Source: Pseudomonas subflava
GTDB lineage: Bacteria > Pseudomonadota > Gammaproteobacteria > Pseudomonadales > Pseudomonadaceae
Assembly (NCBI RefSeq): GCF_023823685.1
Contig: NZ_JAMXBF010000014.1
Coordinates: 1 to 64,000, forward strand
Length of the DNA stretch: 64,000 nt
Direction: 5' to 3'
The first letter of the stretch is position 1. Each line of letters begins with the position of its first letter. The notes below the pieces were generated by a model. The model worked only from the letters and a program-made list of their open reading frames with translations, was not told the DNA's origin and did no database searches. Positions 1 to 7,792 of the stretch are shown piece after piece. The position numbers and the translations under genes were made by a program.

Positions 1-178
1 GACCGCTCGCCGCGTTGTCTATCCGTATCGATAGCGGGCGCTCGCTTTGGCAAGGAAGCCTGCAGACTGCCAGAGTTCCTGCATGGGCGAACCGGATGCG
101 AGGGCGGCTACAGTTAGCGGAGCAGTAGAGCCGGGCTGCGACTAGCGAATCTACGCACGCTCAAGAACAGCGCTCATT
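1..178. other. Unassigned left-edge sequence
   Basis: No gene is recognised here. One plus-strand frame is open from the window edge to a TAG at 115-117 (38 codons), and a second frame is open slightly longer. Neither translation resembles a family I know, so this may be the 3' end of a gene, a structured RNA or plain intergenic DNA. It ends at a clear terminator hairpin. Confidence 0.3.
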
Positions 179-205
179 AAAAAGCCACCGATCAGGTGGC
201 TTTTT
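179..205. terminator. Bidirectional intrinsic terminator
   Basis: A perfect inverted repeat AAAAAGCCACC / GGTGGCTTTTT surrounds a short GATCA-type loop. The A-run and T-run flanks give a U-tract on both strands. It lies 23 bp past the queD stop codon and can also end transcription entering from the left. Confidence 0.85.
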
Positions 206-228
206 AGTCTACGAGTCGAAGGTATTTT

Positions 229-585
229 TCAGTCGCCGCGGTATTCGCAGCCACTGGTACAAGTCTCATGCACCCGAATGCGGGAAAGCTCTGGCAGCAT
301 TGGCTTGAGCTCCCGCCAGATCCATTTGGCCAGATTTTCACTAGTAGGATTCTCGAGGCCTGGGATGTCGTTCAGATAGTTGTGGTCGAGACGCTCATAA
401 ATCGGCTTGAAGATCGCCTTGATCTCGGCGAAATCTCGAATCCAACCGGTGTGTGGATCGACGTCGCCTTCGATATAGATCGCGGCACGGAAGGAATGGC
501 CATGCAGGCGTCCGCATTTGTGGCCTGCCGGTACATGAGGCAGAAGATGAGCGGACTCGAAGGTGAATTCTTTGAACAGTTCCAA
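229..585 (-). CDS. queD: 6-carboxytetrahydropterin synthase QueD
   Basis: QueD converts 7,8-dihydroneopterin triphosphate to 6-carboxy-5,6,7,8-tetrahydropterin in the queuosine tRNA-modification pathway. The 118-residue length is normal for the family. The zinc ligands His13 (ESAH) and His28/His30 (LHGH), the catalytic Cys24 (KCGRLHGH), and the Asp67-His68 and Glu107 (VHET) active-site residues are all visible. The start is a TTG codon; no in-frame ATG lies nearby and no strong Shine-Dalgarno is seen, so the exact start is less certain than the identity. A bidirectional terminator follows the stop. The gene appears to be transcribed alone or with the patatin-like gene 117 bp upstream. Confidence 0.93.
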   Translation of the reverse strand: MELFKEFTFESAHLLPHVPAGHKCGRLHGHSFRAAIYIEGDVDPHTGWIRDFAEIKAIFKPIYERLDHNYLNDIPGLENPTSENLAKWIWRELKPMLPELSRIRVHETCTSGCEYRGD

Positions 586-702
586 GGCAAGCGCTCTGCT
601 AAGTGGATACGACGGTATAAAAAATCGCCGCGCAGTTTATCAGCCCGAGTGTTTTTTCCGCGTGGAGCACGCAGCGCCCGGATCTCCGGGCGGCTAACCG
701 TC

Positions 703-1782
703 CTAGAGCGGAGCCAGGCGTTCGCCGATACGGCCGCTATCGGCGAGTTCGAGAAACTCGTCACCCAGCCGTTGGCTTTCGGCCATCGCTTTGCGCCAGC
801 AACGCTCACGGCCGTCGTCGTTCCCCAGATAGCGTTTGAAGTCGCTGCGATCTGGCAGTTTGCCGTGGGGTAGGCTCGCAAGATATTCGCGCGAGGGCGC
901 CAACAACAGAACATCCTGCAAGCGCTCGCCGTCACCCCTGCGCCACGGCAGGCCTTTATCGAACCAGCCGGGAATCACCCGGTCGGTGAAGTGCGGATAC
1001 AGCACCACGCCGTCGCCCTGATAGGGAAGGTCCAGGTGATAGTCGAGCAGGCCACCATCGCGATAGGTGCCAGGCTCCAGACCAGGGATGTCGCGGATCG
1101 CCTCCATGACCATGGGGATCGAGCCGGATGCCAGTAGTGCATGGCGCAGATTGGTTTCGGCCAAGGCATGGAAATGGGAGCGGAAGTCATTGAGCGTGGC
1201 CAGCGGTGGCGTCTGCCGGGCATCGTGCATGATCACACGGTCGAAATGGCGCCCAAGGCGGCTGCGTCCGAGCAGGTTGCTGCCGATCACCGAAGAGAGT
1301 CCCAGCCCCAGCTTGCCGCGATGGTCGTGCTGCAGCAGACCGTGGCTGCGCACCACCACCACATTTAGGCGGTAGAAGGGATTGTTGAGCACCGCTGCGT
1401 CCTGCCCTTCAAGCAGTTCGTCCAAGAGTTTCACGCAGCTACGCGAGACCTCGGCCATGCTCACGCCCTTGGCGAAGCGCTGGCTGGTGTAGAGCTCGCC
1501 CAGACGTTGGATACCTGCGCAGGCATCCGGTAGACAGGCGCTGGCGAAGCGCCAGGAGCCGATCGAGGCGCCGATCAGGGTGCGCTCGCGAGGTGCACGG
1601 GGAAGCCATTCACCAAACAGCGCCAGATCCAGGCCCTGAATGCCCAGGCCCTTTGGACCACCGGCGGCGCCTGGCAGAATGCCGACGTCGGCCGGCTGCA
1701 GGCCACGTTCGCGGATACGGACCAGGGCGCGTTTGCCGGCGCGCAGACTGAGGGCGGGTGACTTGACGTGAATGGCGGTCAT
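703..1782 (-). CDS. Patatin-like phospholipase family protein
   Basis: This 359-residue protein carries the patatin signature. It has a glycine-rich oxyanion loop (PGAAGGPKG) near residue 38, a GASIG nucleophile elbow (GxSxG) near residue 72, and a DGG motif near residue 246 that would supply the aspartate of the Ser-Asp dyad. It is probably a lipid acyl hydrolase, with unknown substrate. The ATG at 1780-1782 was chosen because GGAGC sits just upstream and the longer open frame has no family similarity. A perfect hairpin at 675-692 (CGCCCGGA TC TCCGGGCG) follows the stop but has no U-tract. The gene diverges from the PepSY/two-component operon. Confidence 0.8.
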   Translation of the reverse strand: MTAIHVKSPALSLRAGKRALVRIRERGLQPADVGILPGAAGGPKGLGIQGLDLALFGEWLPRAPRERTLIGASIGSWRFASACLPDACAGIQRLGELYTSQRFAKGVSMAEVSRSCVKLLDELLEGQDAAVLNNPFYRLNVVVVRSHGLLQHDHRGKLGLGLSSVIGSNLLGRSRLGRHFDRVIMHDARQTPPLATLNDFRSHFHALAETNLRHALLASGSIPMVMEAIRDIPGLEPGTYRDGGLLDYHLDLPYQGDGVVLYPHFTDRVIPGWFDKGLPWRRGDGERLQDVLLLAPSREYLASLPHGKLPDRSDFKRYLGNDDGRERCWRKAMAESQRLGDEFLELADSGRIGERLAPL

Positions 1783-1893
1783 GCTCGGCTCCGATTGCAG
1801 GCCTGCGATTATAGTGGCGTGGTGGACCAGACCAAGCGACTTCAGACCATGAATATCGCAACTGTTGTGGGTGGTCGGGGCTGTCGCCGACAA

Positions 1894-1909
1894 TTCAGCT
1901 TCAATTAAG
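1894..1909 (+). promoter_or_regulatory. Candidate BqsR/PmrA-type box (TTCAG-N6-TTAAG)
   Basis: A tandem direct repeat TTCAG CTTCAA TTAAG lies 55 bp upstream of the first PepSY start codon. The binding box I recall for BqsR of P. aeruginosa is TTAAG-N6-TTAAG, so this differs at one base. The position in front of the operon that encodes the regulator suggests autoregulation. This is inferred from sequence and memory of the motif. Confidence 0.5.
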
Positions 1910-1963
1910 TCGGCATGAGTATCTTGAACATCGTAGACAGCAGATACCCCCGAGGAGAACACC

Positions 1964-2272
1964 ATGAACAAGCTGACCAGCCTTTTCGCCATCGCCGCCC
2001 TGGCCGCCACTGCCGGTATCTCCCAGGCTCGCGATCTTGGCCCGGACGAGGCGCTGAAACTGCGTGATGCCGGTACCATCCAGAATTTCGAGAAGCTCAA
2101 CGAGGCCGCGCTGGCCAAGCATCCGGGCGCGAAAGTCGAGGACACCGAGCTGGAGCAGGAGCATGGCCGCTACGTCTACCAGGTCGAGCTGCGTGATGCC
2201 CAGGGCGTGCAGTGGGATGTGGAGGTGGACGCCACCAATGGCCAGATCCTGCAAGAGCACCGGGATGACTGA
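1964..2272 (+). CDS. Periplasmic PepSY-domain protein 1
   Basis: A 102-residue exported protein. Residues 1-22 form a Sec signal peptide (MNKLTSLF...SQA, cleavage before RD), followed by a compact PepSY domain with the typical YQVELRD...WDVEVDATNGQIL ending. PepSY domains are thought to bind or modulate periplasmic partners. The start has a GAGGAG ribosome site 7 bp upstream. Its TGA overlaps the ATG of the next gene (ATGA), so this is the first gene of a four-gene operon with a two-component system. It probably corresponds to one of the PepSY genes of the bqs operon. The second gene is a clear paralogue. Confidence 0.85.
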   Translation: MNKLTSLFAIAALAATAGISQARDLGPDEALKLRDAGTIQNFEKLNEAALAKHPGAKVEDTELEQEHGRYVYQVELRDAQGVQWDVEVDATNGQILQEHRDD

Positions 2273-2586
2273 TGAAATTCGTGTTTCGCTATAGCGGCAT
2301 CCTCACGCTGGTTCTCGCGGTGCTGGCACTCGATGCCCAGGCGCGCGACTTGGACCAGGACGAGGCACTGCGGCTGCGTCAGGAGGGGGTGATCCGCCCC
2401 CTGGAGATGCTGATGGCACCGGCCCTGGGGCGTTACCCCGGGGCCGAGCTGCTGGAGGCGGAGCTGGAAGAGGAAGACGATGTGCTGGTCTACGAGGTCG
2501 AGTTGCTGACGCTCGACGGCACCGTCCGTGAACTGGAGCTGGATGCCCGCGACGGTCGCATCCTCAAGGACGAAGTGGAGGACTGA
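2272..2586 (+). CDS. Periplasmic PepSY-domain protein 2
   Basis: A 104-residue protein with an N-terminal signal segment (residues about 1-25, ending AQARD) and one PepSY domain (VYEVELLTLDG...LELDARDGRIL). It aligns by eye with the preceding gene product over its whole length, including the RDL-DEAL motif right after the signal peptide, so the pair arose by tandem duplication. It is markedly acidic in the middle (LEAELEEEDD), which could bind cations. It overlaps both neighbours by a few bases (ATGA and TGATG), which points to translational coupling with the response regulator. Confidence 0.83.
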   Translation: MKFVFRYSGILTLVLAVLALDAQARDLDQDEALRLRQEGVIRPLEMLMAPALGRYPGAELLEAELEEEDDVLVYEVELLTLDGTVRELELDARDGRILKDEVED

Positions 2587-3254
2587 TGCGTCTGCTACTG
2601 GTCGAAGATCATGTACCGCTGGCCGACGAACTGATCGCCGCGCTAGGGCGCCAGGGCTATGCGGTGGACTGGCTGGCGGACGGCCGCGATGCCGTCTATC
2701 AAGGCGCCACGGAACCGTATGACCTGATCGTGCTCGATCTAGGCCTGCCCGGCAAACCGGGCCTCGAAGTGCTGCGCGAGTGGCGTGCGGGTGGTCTGGC
2801 CACGCCAGTGCTGATCCTCACGGCGCGTGGCTCCTGGGCCGAGCGCATCGAGGGCCTCAAGGCCGGTGCCGACGACTACCTCACTAAGCCGTTTCATCCC
2901 GAGGAACTCGCGCTGCGCCTGCAGGCGTTGGCACGCCGCGCCCATGGCCTGGCCAACCAGCCGCAGCTCGAGGCAGCGGGCCTGCAGCTGGACGAGGGAC
3001 GCCAGTGCGTGACCCGCGACGGCGAGCAGATCGAGCTGACTTCCGCCGAGTTCCGCCTGCTGCGCTACTTCATGCTGCACCCAGGGCAGATCCTGTCCAA
3101 GGGCCAACTCGCGGACCACCTGTACGACGGCGAGAGCGAGCGCGATTCCAATGTGCTCGAGGTGCACGTCAACCGTCTGCGCGGCAAGCTCGGCCGCGAG
3201 GTGATCGAGACGCGCCGCGGCCAGGGTTACCGCTACGCCGGGGTCGGCGCTTGA
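2586..3254 (+). CDS. bqsR: OmpR-family response regulator, BqsR/CarR-like
   Basis: A DNA-binding response regulator of 222 residues. The receiver domain (1-115) has the acidic pocket Glu7-Asp8, phospho-acceptor Asp51 (VLDLGLPG), Thr79 and Lys101 (TKPF). The C-terminal winged helix (about 125-220) ends in the usual RGQGYRY. It belongs to the PmrA/QseB-like branch. The operon partners (PepSY proteins and a sensor kinase) and its place near queD match the P. aeruginosa BqsR/CarR gene reported to respond to Fe(II) or Ca2+. The symbol is assigned by that synteny, not by a search. The start overlaps the previous stop as TGATG. Confidence 0.75.
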   Translation: MRLLLVEDHVPLADELIAALGRQGYAVDWLADGRDAVYQGATEPYDLIVLDLGLPGKPGLEVLREWRAGGLATPVLILTARGSWAERIEGLKAGADDYLTKPFHPEELALRLQALARRAHGLANQPQLEAAGLQLDEGRQCVTRDGEQIELTSAEFRLLRYFMLHPGQILSKGQLADHLYDGESERDSNVLEVHVNRLRGKLGREVIETRRGQGYRYAGVGA

Positions 3255-4576
3255 GGTCCATCCAGCGCCGCCTCAGCCTGGGCCTGGCGGGAGTGCTGGT
3301 GGTGGTGGGGCTGATCCTGGCGCAGAGCAGCCTGTGGCTGTTCGATCACAGTCTGCGGCGTTACCTGCGCGAGGACCTCGAAGACGAAACCCAGACCCTG
3401 CTGATCGCGCTCGTGCGCGGCCAGAACGGCGTGCAGCTGGATGAGCGACGCCTGGACCCGACCTTTCAGCGGCCGTTTTCCGGCCATTACTTCCGCATCG
3501 ACTTCGGCGATGAAACCTGGCGCTCCCGTTCCCTGTGGGACCGGAGCCTGCAACCGCCGGCCAAGGAAGGGTTGCAGGACGGCCTGGGCGACGGGCCGCA
3601 AGGCCAGCGGCTGCTGGTGTTCCGCGCCGACTATCGGCGCTTCGGCCAGACCTTTTCCATCAACGTGGCGCAGGACTACACGCCGATCCTGCAGGGCTTT
3701 CGCCGTCTGCAGTGGCTGGGGCTGGCGCTGGGCGGCGGCGCGCTGCTGCTGATCCTGCTGGCCCAGCGCTACACGGTGCGTGTGGCCCTGCGGCCGCTGG
3801 AGCGGGTACGCGGGCAGATCGCCCAACTGCAGCAGGGACGCCGCAGCGAGCTGGACAGCCAGGTGCCTCAGGAGCTGGAGCCGCTGGTGGGGCAGATCAA
3901 CCGGCTGCTGAGCCATACCGAGGAGACGCTCAGGCGATCGCGCAATGCGTTGGGCAATCTGGGCCATGCCCTGAAGACGCCGCTGGCGGTGCTGGTCAGC
4001 CTGAGTGAACGGCAGGACCTGCGTGACCAGCCGGAACTACAGGCAACGCTGCGTGAGCAGCTGACGCAGATCCAGCAACGGCTGGAGCGCGAACTGGGAC
4101 GTGCACGGTTGGCCGGCGAGGCGCTGCCTGGCGCGCATTTCGATTGCGCGGCGGAGCTGCCGGGGCTGTTCTCCACTCTGGGCATGATCCACAGCCATGG
4201 CCTCAAGCTCGACTGGCAAGCCGCGCCGGGCCTGTGTCTGCCATGGGATCGGGAGGATCTGCTGGAACTGCTCGGCAACCTGCTCGACAACGCCTGCAAA
4301 TGGGCCGATGCCGAAGTGTGTCTGAGCCTGGCGGAGGAGGGTGATGCCTACCGGCTGTGGGTCGACGATGACGGCCCCGGGATCGCGCCGCAACGCCGCG
4401 CCGACGTGCTGGGCCGGGGCACGCGGCTGGACGAGCAGGTCGCCGGGCATGGCCTCGGCCTCGGGATCGTGCGCGATATCGTCGACGCCTGGGGCGGCAC
4501 TCTAAGCTTGGAAGACAGCCCGCTGGGCGGGCTGCGGGTGGTGGTGCGCTTGCCGAAGAACTCGTCCGTTGCCTGA
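3251..4576 (+). CDS. bqsS: Sensor histidine kinase, BqsS/CarS-like
   Basis: A 441-residue membrane kinase. It has TM1 (about 8-31), a periplasmic domain (32-153), TM2 (about 154-173), HAMP, a dimerisation/phospho-acceptor helix with His239 (GHALKTPL), and a HATPase domain with N box (LLDNACKW), G1 (DDGPGI) and G2 (GHGLGLGI). The periplasmic domain begins with R40-E41-D42-L43-E44, an RExxE motif of the kind reported to sense Fe(II) in BqsS. I place the start at a TTG (3251) that overlaps the regulator stop; the longer upstream frame only mirrors the regulator gene. It probably phosphorylates the adjacent regulator. Confidence 0.75.
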   Translation: MRSIQRRLSLGLAGVLVVVGLILAQSSLWLFDHSLRRYLREDLEDETQTLLIALVRGQNGVQLDERRLDPTFQRPFSGHYFRIDFGDETWRSRSLWDRSLQPPAKEGLQDGLGDGPQGQRLLVFRADYRRFGQTFSINVAQDYTPILQGFRRLQWLGLALGGGALLLILLAQRYTVRVALRPLERVRGQIAQLQQGRRSELDSQVPQELEPLVGQINRLLSHTEETLRRSRNALGNLGHALKTPLAVLVSLSERQDLRDQPELQATLREQLTQIQQRLERELGRARLAGEALPGAHFDCAAELPGLFSTLGMIHSHGLKLDWQAAPGLCLPWDREDLLELLGNLLDNACKWADAEVCLSLAEEGDAYRLWVDDDGPGIAPQRRADVLGRGTRLDEQVAGHGLGLGIVRDIVDAWGGTLSLEDSPLGGLRVVVRLPKNSSVA

Positions 4577-4603
4577 GGAGCGAGATTCGGCGAGGGCGCT
4601 CCG

Positions 4604-5200
4604 TCACATGCCGTTGGTGAAGGCCGGCTCGCTCAGGTCGATGGCCGCGCGTACCGGCTTCAGCGCCTCGGCGTATTTGCCGAGAATGTCCAGGGCGTAG
4701 TCGGCGCGCTTGCGGATGCGCAGGTCGTCCTCGTCGCGTGCCTCGCCCTCGTTCATCACCGCTTCCACCTGGCGCACGATCAGGTGCTCCGGCAGGTAGG
4801 CGATGCGGCAGTTCTTGTAGCCCGAGGCGCGCAGTTCGCTAATCGGGTAGGCGCCGCCGATACCGGAAGATACGCCCACCAGCAGCGCAGGCTTGTGCGC
4901 CAGTTCGGCCTTGCTGGCGTAGAGGAAGAAGTTCTTCACTGCCGGGCAGGCCATGCCGTTCCACTCCGGCGCGATCACCACCAGCGCATCGGCGCCTGCC
5001 AGCTGTTGCTGGTAGTCGGCCCAGGGGCCCTTGTCATCGGACGGCCACAGCGGCAGACCGCGCTCGCCGAGATCGATCAGGCTGCTCTGCTCGGTGCTGC
5101 TCAGACCGAGTTCGATCAGACGTTGACGCAGATAACGGGCGACCTTGGCGGACTGGCTGCCGTTGCGGCTGGAGCCGGCGATCAGGGCGATATTGAGCAT
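4604..5200 (-). CDS. NADPH-dependent FMN reductase family protein
   Basis: A 198-residue flavodoxin-like protein. The N-terminal IALIAGSSRNGSQS is the FMN phosphate-binding loop of the NADPH-dependent FMN reductase/azoreductase/quinone reductase group, and APEWNGMACPAVKNF is the family's second signature (PEYNGSIPGxLKN-like). It probably reduces flavin, quinone or azo substrates in the cytosol using NAD(P)H. It is convergent with the two-component operon, with 27 bp between stops. It was possibly drawn into the same stress response, but no regulatory site shows this. Confidence 0.82.
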   Translation of the reverse strand: MLNIALIAGSSRNGSQSAKVARYLRQRLIELGLSSTEQSSLIDLGERGLPLWPSDDKGPWADYQQQLAGADALVVIAPEWNGMACPAVKNFFLYASKAELAHKPALLVGVSSGIGGAYPISELRASGYKNCRIAYLPEHLIVRQVEAVMNEGEARDEDDLRIRKRADYALDILGKYAEALKPVRAAIDLSEPAFTNGM

Positions 5201-5370
5201 CGGGATTCTCTCTGGCGAATGATTGCGCGCAGGCTACCGGCCGCTCTGGGCCGGGGCAAGTGGCGAGGCGTCAGGGACGCCGACGGATGACGCCAGCTAG
5301 ATCGAGGGCGCCGCGTGGGACTGTTCACGGTCTTTGGACTCAGCGCTGGAAAACGCCTGGCGGACCCCGC

Positions 5371-5427
5371 AAAAAAGCGGCCGAGGATGCAACATGTACG
5401 AGAGGTACATGAGCATTCCGCGGCCGC
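5371..5427 (-). terminator. Long three-segment hairpin terminator after the tlpQ-like gene
   Basis: GCGGCCG (5377-5383) pairs with CGGCCGC (5421-5427). GGATGC pairs with GCATTCC through one bulge, and ATGTAC (5394-5399) pairs with GTACAT (5405-5410) around a GAGAG-type loop. Six adenines at 5371-5376 give a U-tract on the minus strand. This ends transcription of the chemoreceptor gene. Confidence 0.75.
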
Positions 5428-5445
5428 CTTTGGGCCCGGCGGACG

Positions 5446-7587
5446 TCAGACGCGGAACTGGTCCATCAGCCCCTGCTGGTGGTTGGCCAGGCTGTTCAGG
5501 CTCTGGCTGACCTGCGCGGATTCCTCGGCCTGGCTGGACAGCGTCTCGGTGACGTCGCGGATGTTGGCCACGTTGCGGTTGACCTCTTCGGCCACCGCAC
5601 TCTGCTCCTCGGCGGCCGAGGCGATCTGCAGGTTCATGTCGTTGATCACGGTGACCGAGTCGCCGATGCGGCGCAACGCGACCACGGCCTGCTCGACCAG
5701 CTCGACGCTGCTCTGGGCCTGGGTGTGGCTGCTGTGCATGGAGCCGACCACGTCGCGGGTGCCGCTCTGCAGGTTCTCGATCACCTGGCGGATCTCTTCC
5801 ACCGAGTCCTGGGTGCGCTTGGCCAGGTTACGTACCTCGTCGGCCACCACGGCGAAGCCGCGGCCGGCTTCCCCGGCGCGAGCGGCCTCGATGGCTGCGT
5901 TGAGGGCCAGCAGGTTAGTCTGTTCGGCGATGGCGCGGATCACCTCCAGCACCGAGCCGATCTGCTCGCTGCTGCTGGCCAGGCTCTCCACCTCCTGCAT
6001 CGCCGAGCTCAGCTCGCTGGCCAACTGTTCGATCGACAGCGTGGTGCGGTCGATCACGGCCAGGCCTTCGCGGGCCGCGGCATCGGCGCCACGGGCGGCA
6101 TCGGCGGCCTGGGCGGCGTTGTTGGCCACGTCGTGGGCGGTGGCGCTCATCTCCTGGGACGCGGTGGCCACCTGATCCACCTCGCGGAACTGCTGCTGCA
6201 TGCCGGCGCTGGTCTGGCTGGCGATGGCGGCGGACTGGTCGGCGGTGCTGCGCGCGTCCTGCACCGAGCGCTTCACGTCGGCGATGATCGGCTGCAGCTT
6301 GTCGAGGAAACGGTTGAACCAGCCGGCCAGCTCGCCGAGCTCGTCCTGCTTGGCGTATTCCAGGCGGCGGGTGAGGTCGCCTTCGCCGCTGGCGATGTTC
6401 TTCAGCATGCTGGCCACATCGAGGATGGGCCGGGTCACGCCGCGGGCGGTCAGCCACATCAGCAGTACACCGACACAGATGGCGATCAGCGCCAGGACCA
6501 GGGAGAAGACCGTGTCGCCGGTGCGGCGCTGCTCCAGTTCCTGCTCAAGCTTCAGGGCGGGGCCGAGCAGCGTGGCAGTGGGCACCTCCAGCAGCACGCC
6601 CCAGTGCTTGGCCTCGGGAATCGGCAGCAGCGGTTCGAACACCCGCAGCTTGCCCTCGCGCTCGAGGAAATGAGCCTGGCCGCCGGCAAGCATCTTGGCG
6701 ATTTCATCGCCCTGATGGGGAAATGCGGTGGTCAGGGCCTTGCCCAGGTGGGTGGCGTCCCGGCTGTGCCCGGCCAGCAGGCCGGCGGCGCTGATGATGC
6801 TGACATGGGCCTGCCCGCCGTACAGCTCCGCGCTGGCCTTTTCGCTGATCTGCTGCAGGTTCTCCAGGCTGATGTCCAGGCCCATCACGCCGATGATCTT
6901 GCCGCCCTGCTCAAGCGGGAAGGCGATGCTGGTCATCAGCACCTGCTTGCCGTTGACGTCGTCGAAGTACGGATCGAGTACACAGGCGCGGCGGGTGTCG
7001 CGCGGGCAGGTGTACCAGGCGTTGTACGGCGCGCCGCTGGGACCGGTGCTGGTGTCCTGCAGCTCTTCCTCGCTCATCGACTCAGACTCCAGCTGGCCCG
7101 GCGTGCTCTGGGACCAATACAGCGAGAAACGGCCGGTGTCGTTGCTGCCCAGTTCGGCCATGTTGGCGAACAGCTCGTCCTTGCCATCGAGCGCGTTGGT
7201 TTCGAACACCAGGTACAGGCCGAGGAGGTTGGGGTTGGCCTCCAGCGCCGAGCGCACCTGCCGAGTCATGTCCTCGCGCAGGTCGAAGGCGTCGAGGAAG
7301 CGCTTTTCCGCCTGATCCTTGAGGAACAGCACCTGGCGCGAGAAGCCGGCGCCGTACTGGTAGGCGTCCATGAAATAGCGCTGGATACGTATGGCCTGCA
7401 GCTCGCCGCGCGAAGCCATGCGCGAGCGGGCCGACTCTTCCAGCATCTCGGAACTGGAGGTCTTGACCAGCCTGGCGCTATGGGTGGACTGATAGAGCGA
7501 AGCGCCCACCAGCATCGTTACTATGGCCAGCAGGCAAAGGCCGGCGAGTAGGGTGATTTTCAGCTGGATGGACAGGCGCGACGGCAT
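5446..7587 (-). CDS. tlpQ: Methyl-accepting chemotaxis protein, TlpQ-like (dCACHE)
   Basis: A 713-residue chemoreceptor: TM1 (about 10-30), a periplasmic double-CACHE ligand domain (about 40-350, with the typical DPYFDD...SIAFPL...IGVMGLDISL region), TM2 (about 361-381), HAMP (382-436), and a cytoplasmic coiled-coil signalling domain with the invariant hairpin tip (EQTNLLALNAAIEAARAGE). Synteny with PA2654 suggests TlpQ, reported to bind polyamines and histamine. The ligand cannot be proven from sequence, and the symbol rests on position and domain type. It signals to CheA/CheW from the inner membrane. A long hairpin terminator follows the stop. Confidence 0.82.
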   Translation of the reverse strand: MPSRLSIQLKITLLAGLCLLAIVTMLVGASLYQSTHSARLVKTSSSEMLEESARSRMASRGELQAIRIQRYFMDAYQYGAGFSRQVLFLKDQAEKRFLDAFDLREDMTRQVRSALEANPNLLGLYLVFETNALDGKDELFANMAELGSNDTGRFSLYWSQSTPGQLESESMSEEELQDTSTGPSGAPYNAWYTCPRDTRRACVLDPYFDDVNGKQVLMTSIAFPLEQGGKIIGVMGLDISLENLQQISEKASAELYGGQAHVSIISAAGLLAGHSRDATHLGKALTTAFPHQGDEIAKMLAGGQAHFLEREGKLRVFEPLLPIPEAKHWGVLLEVPTATLLGPALKLEQELEQRRTGDTVFSLVLALIAICVGVLLMWLTARGVTRPILDVASMLKNIASGEGDLTRRLEYAKQDELGELAGWFNRFLDKLQPIIADVKRSVQDARSTADQSAAIASQTSAGMQQQFREVDQVATASQEMSATAHDVANNAAQAADAARGADAAAREGLAVIDRTTLSIEQLASELSSAMQEVESLASSSEQIGSVLEVIRAIAEQTNLLALNAAIEAARAGEAGRGFAVVADEVRNLAKRTQDSVEEIRQVIENLQSGTRDVVGSMHSSHTQAQSSVELVEQAVVALRRIGDSVTVINDMNLQIASAAEEQSAVAEEVNRNVANIRDVTETLSSQAEESAQVSQSLNSLANHQQGLMDQFRV

Positions 7588-7792
7588 GAGCGGGTCCTTG
7601 TGGGCTAGCAGACTTGTGAGTCAATTATCGGCGGCCTTGTCAAAAACTTGACCGCGGCTGCGCATTTTACGCATTTGTGCTGCGACCACGACCCACGCAA
7701 GAGCCGTGCAAGGCAGGCGCTACCGGTTTTGACAGCGCCCCGGTGATGGGGCAGAGTGCGCGGCTTTTCGTTGCCCTGCCTGGGAGTTTTCC

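Noticed and set aside
1..178. Left-edge sequence as tmRNA, 6S or RNase P RNA
   Set aside because: None of the conserved elements I know for these RNAs could be found.
675..692. Perfect CGCCCGGA/TCCGGGCG hairpin between the patatin-like gene and queD taken as an intrinsic terminator
   Set aside because: No U-tract follows on the minus strand, so it is noted only as a hairpin in the gene entry.
268..873. Long plus-strand open frame opposite queD and the patatin-like gene
   Set aside because: It spans two real minus-strand genes and their gap, has low-complexity composition from antisense GC-rich codons, and shows no family motif.
5479..7551. 690-codon plus-strand open frame opposite the tlpQ-like gene
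   Set aside because: The translation is rich in Gly/Ala/His/Leu, as expected from the reverse strand of a high-GC coiled-coil gene; the minus-strand chemoreceptor explains the region.
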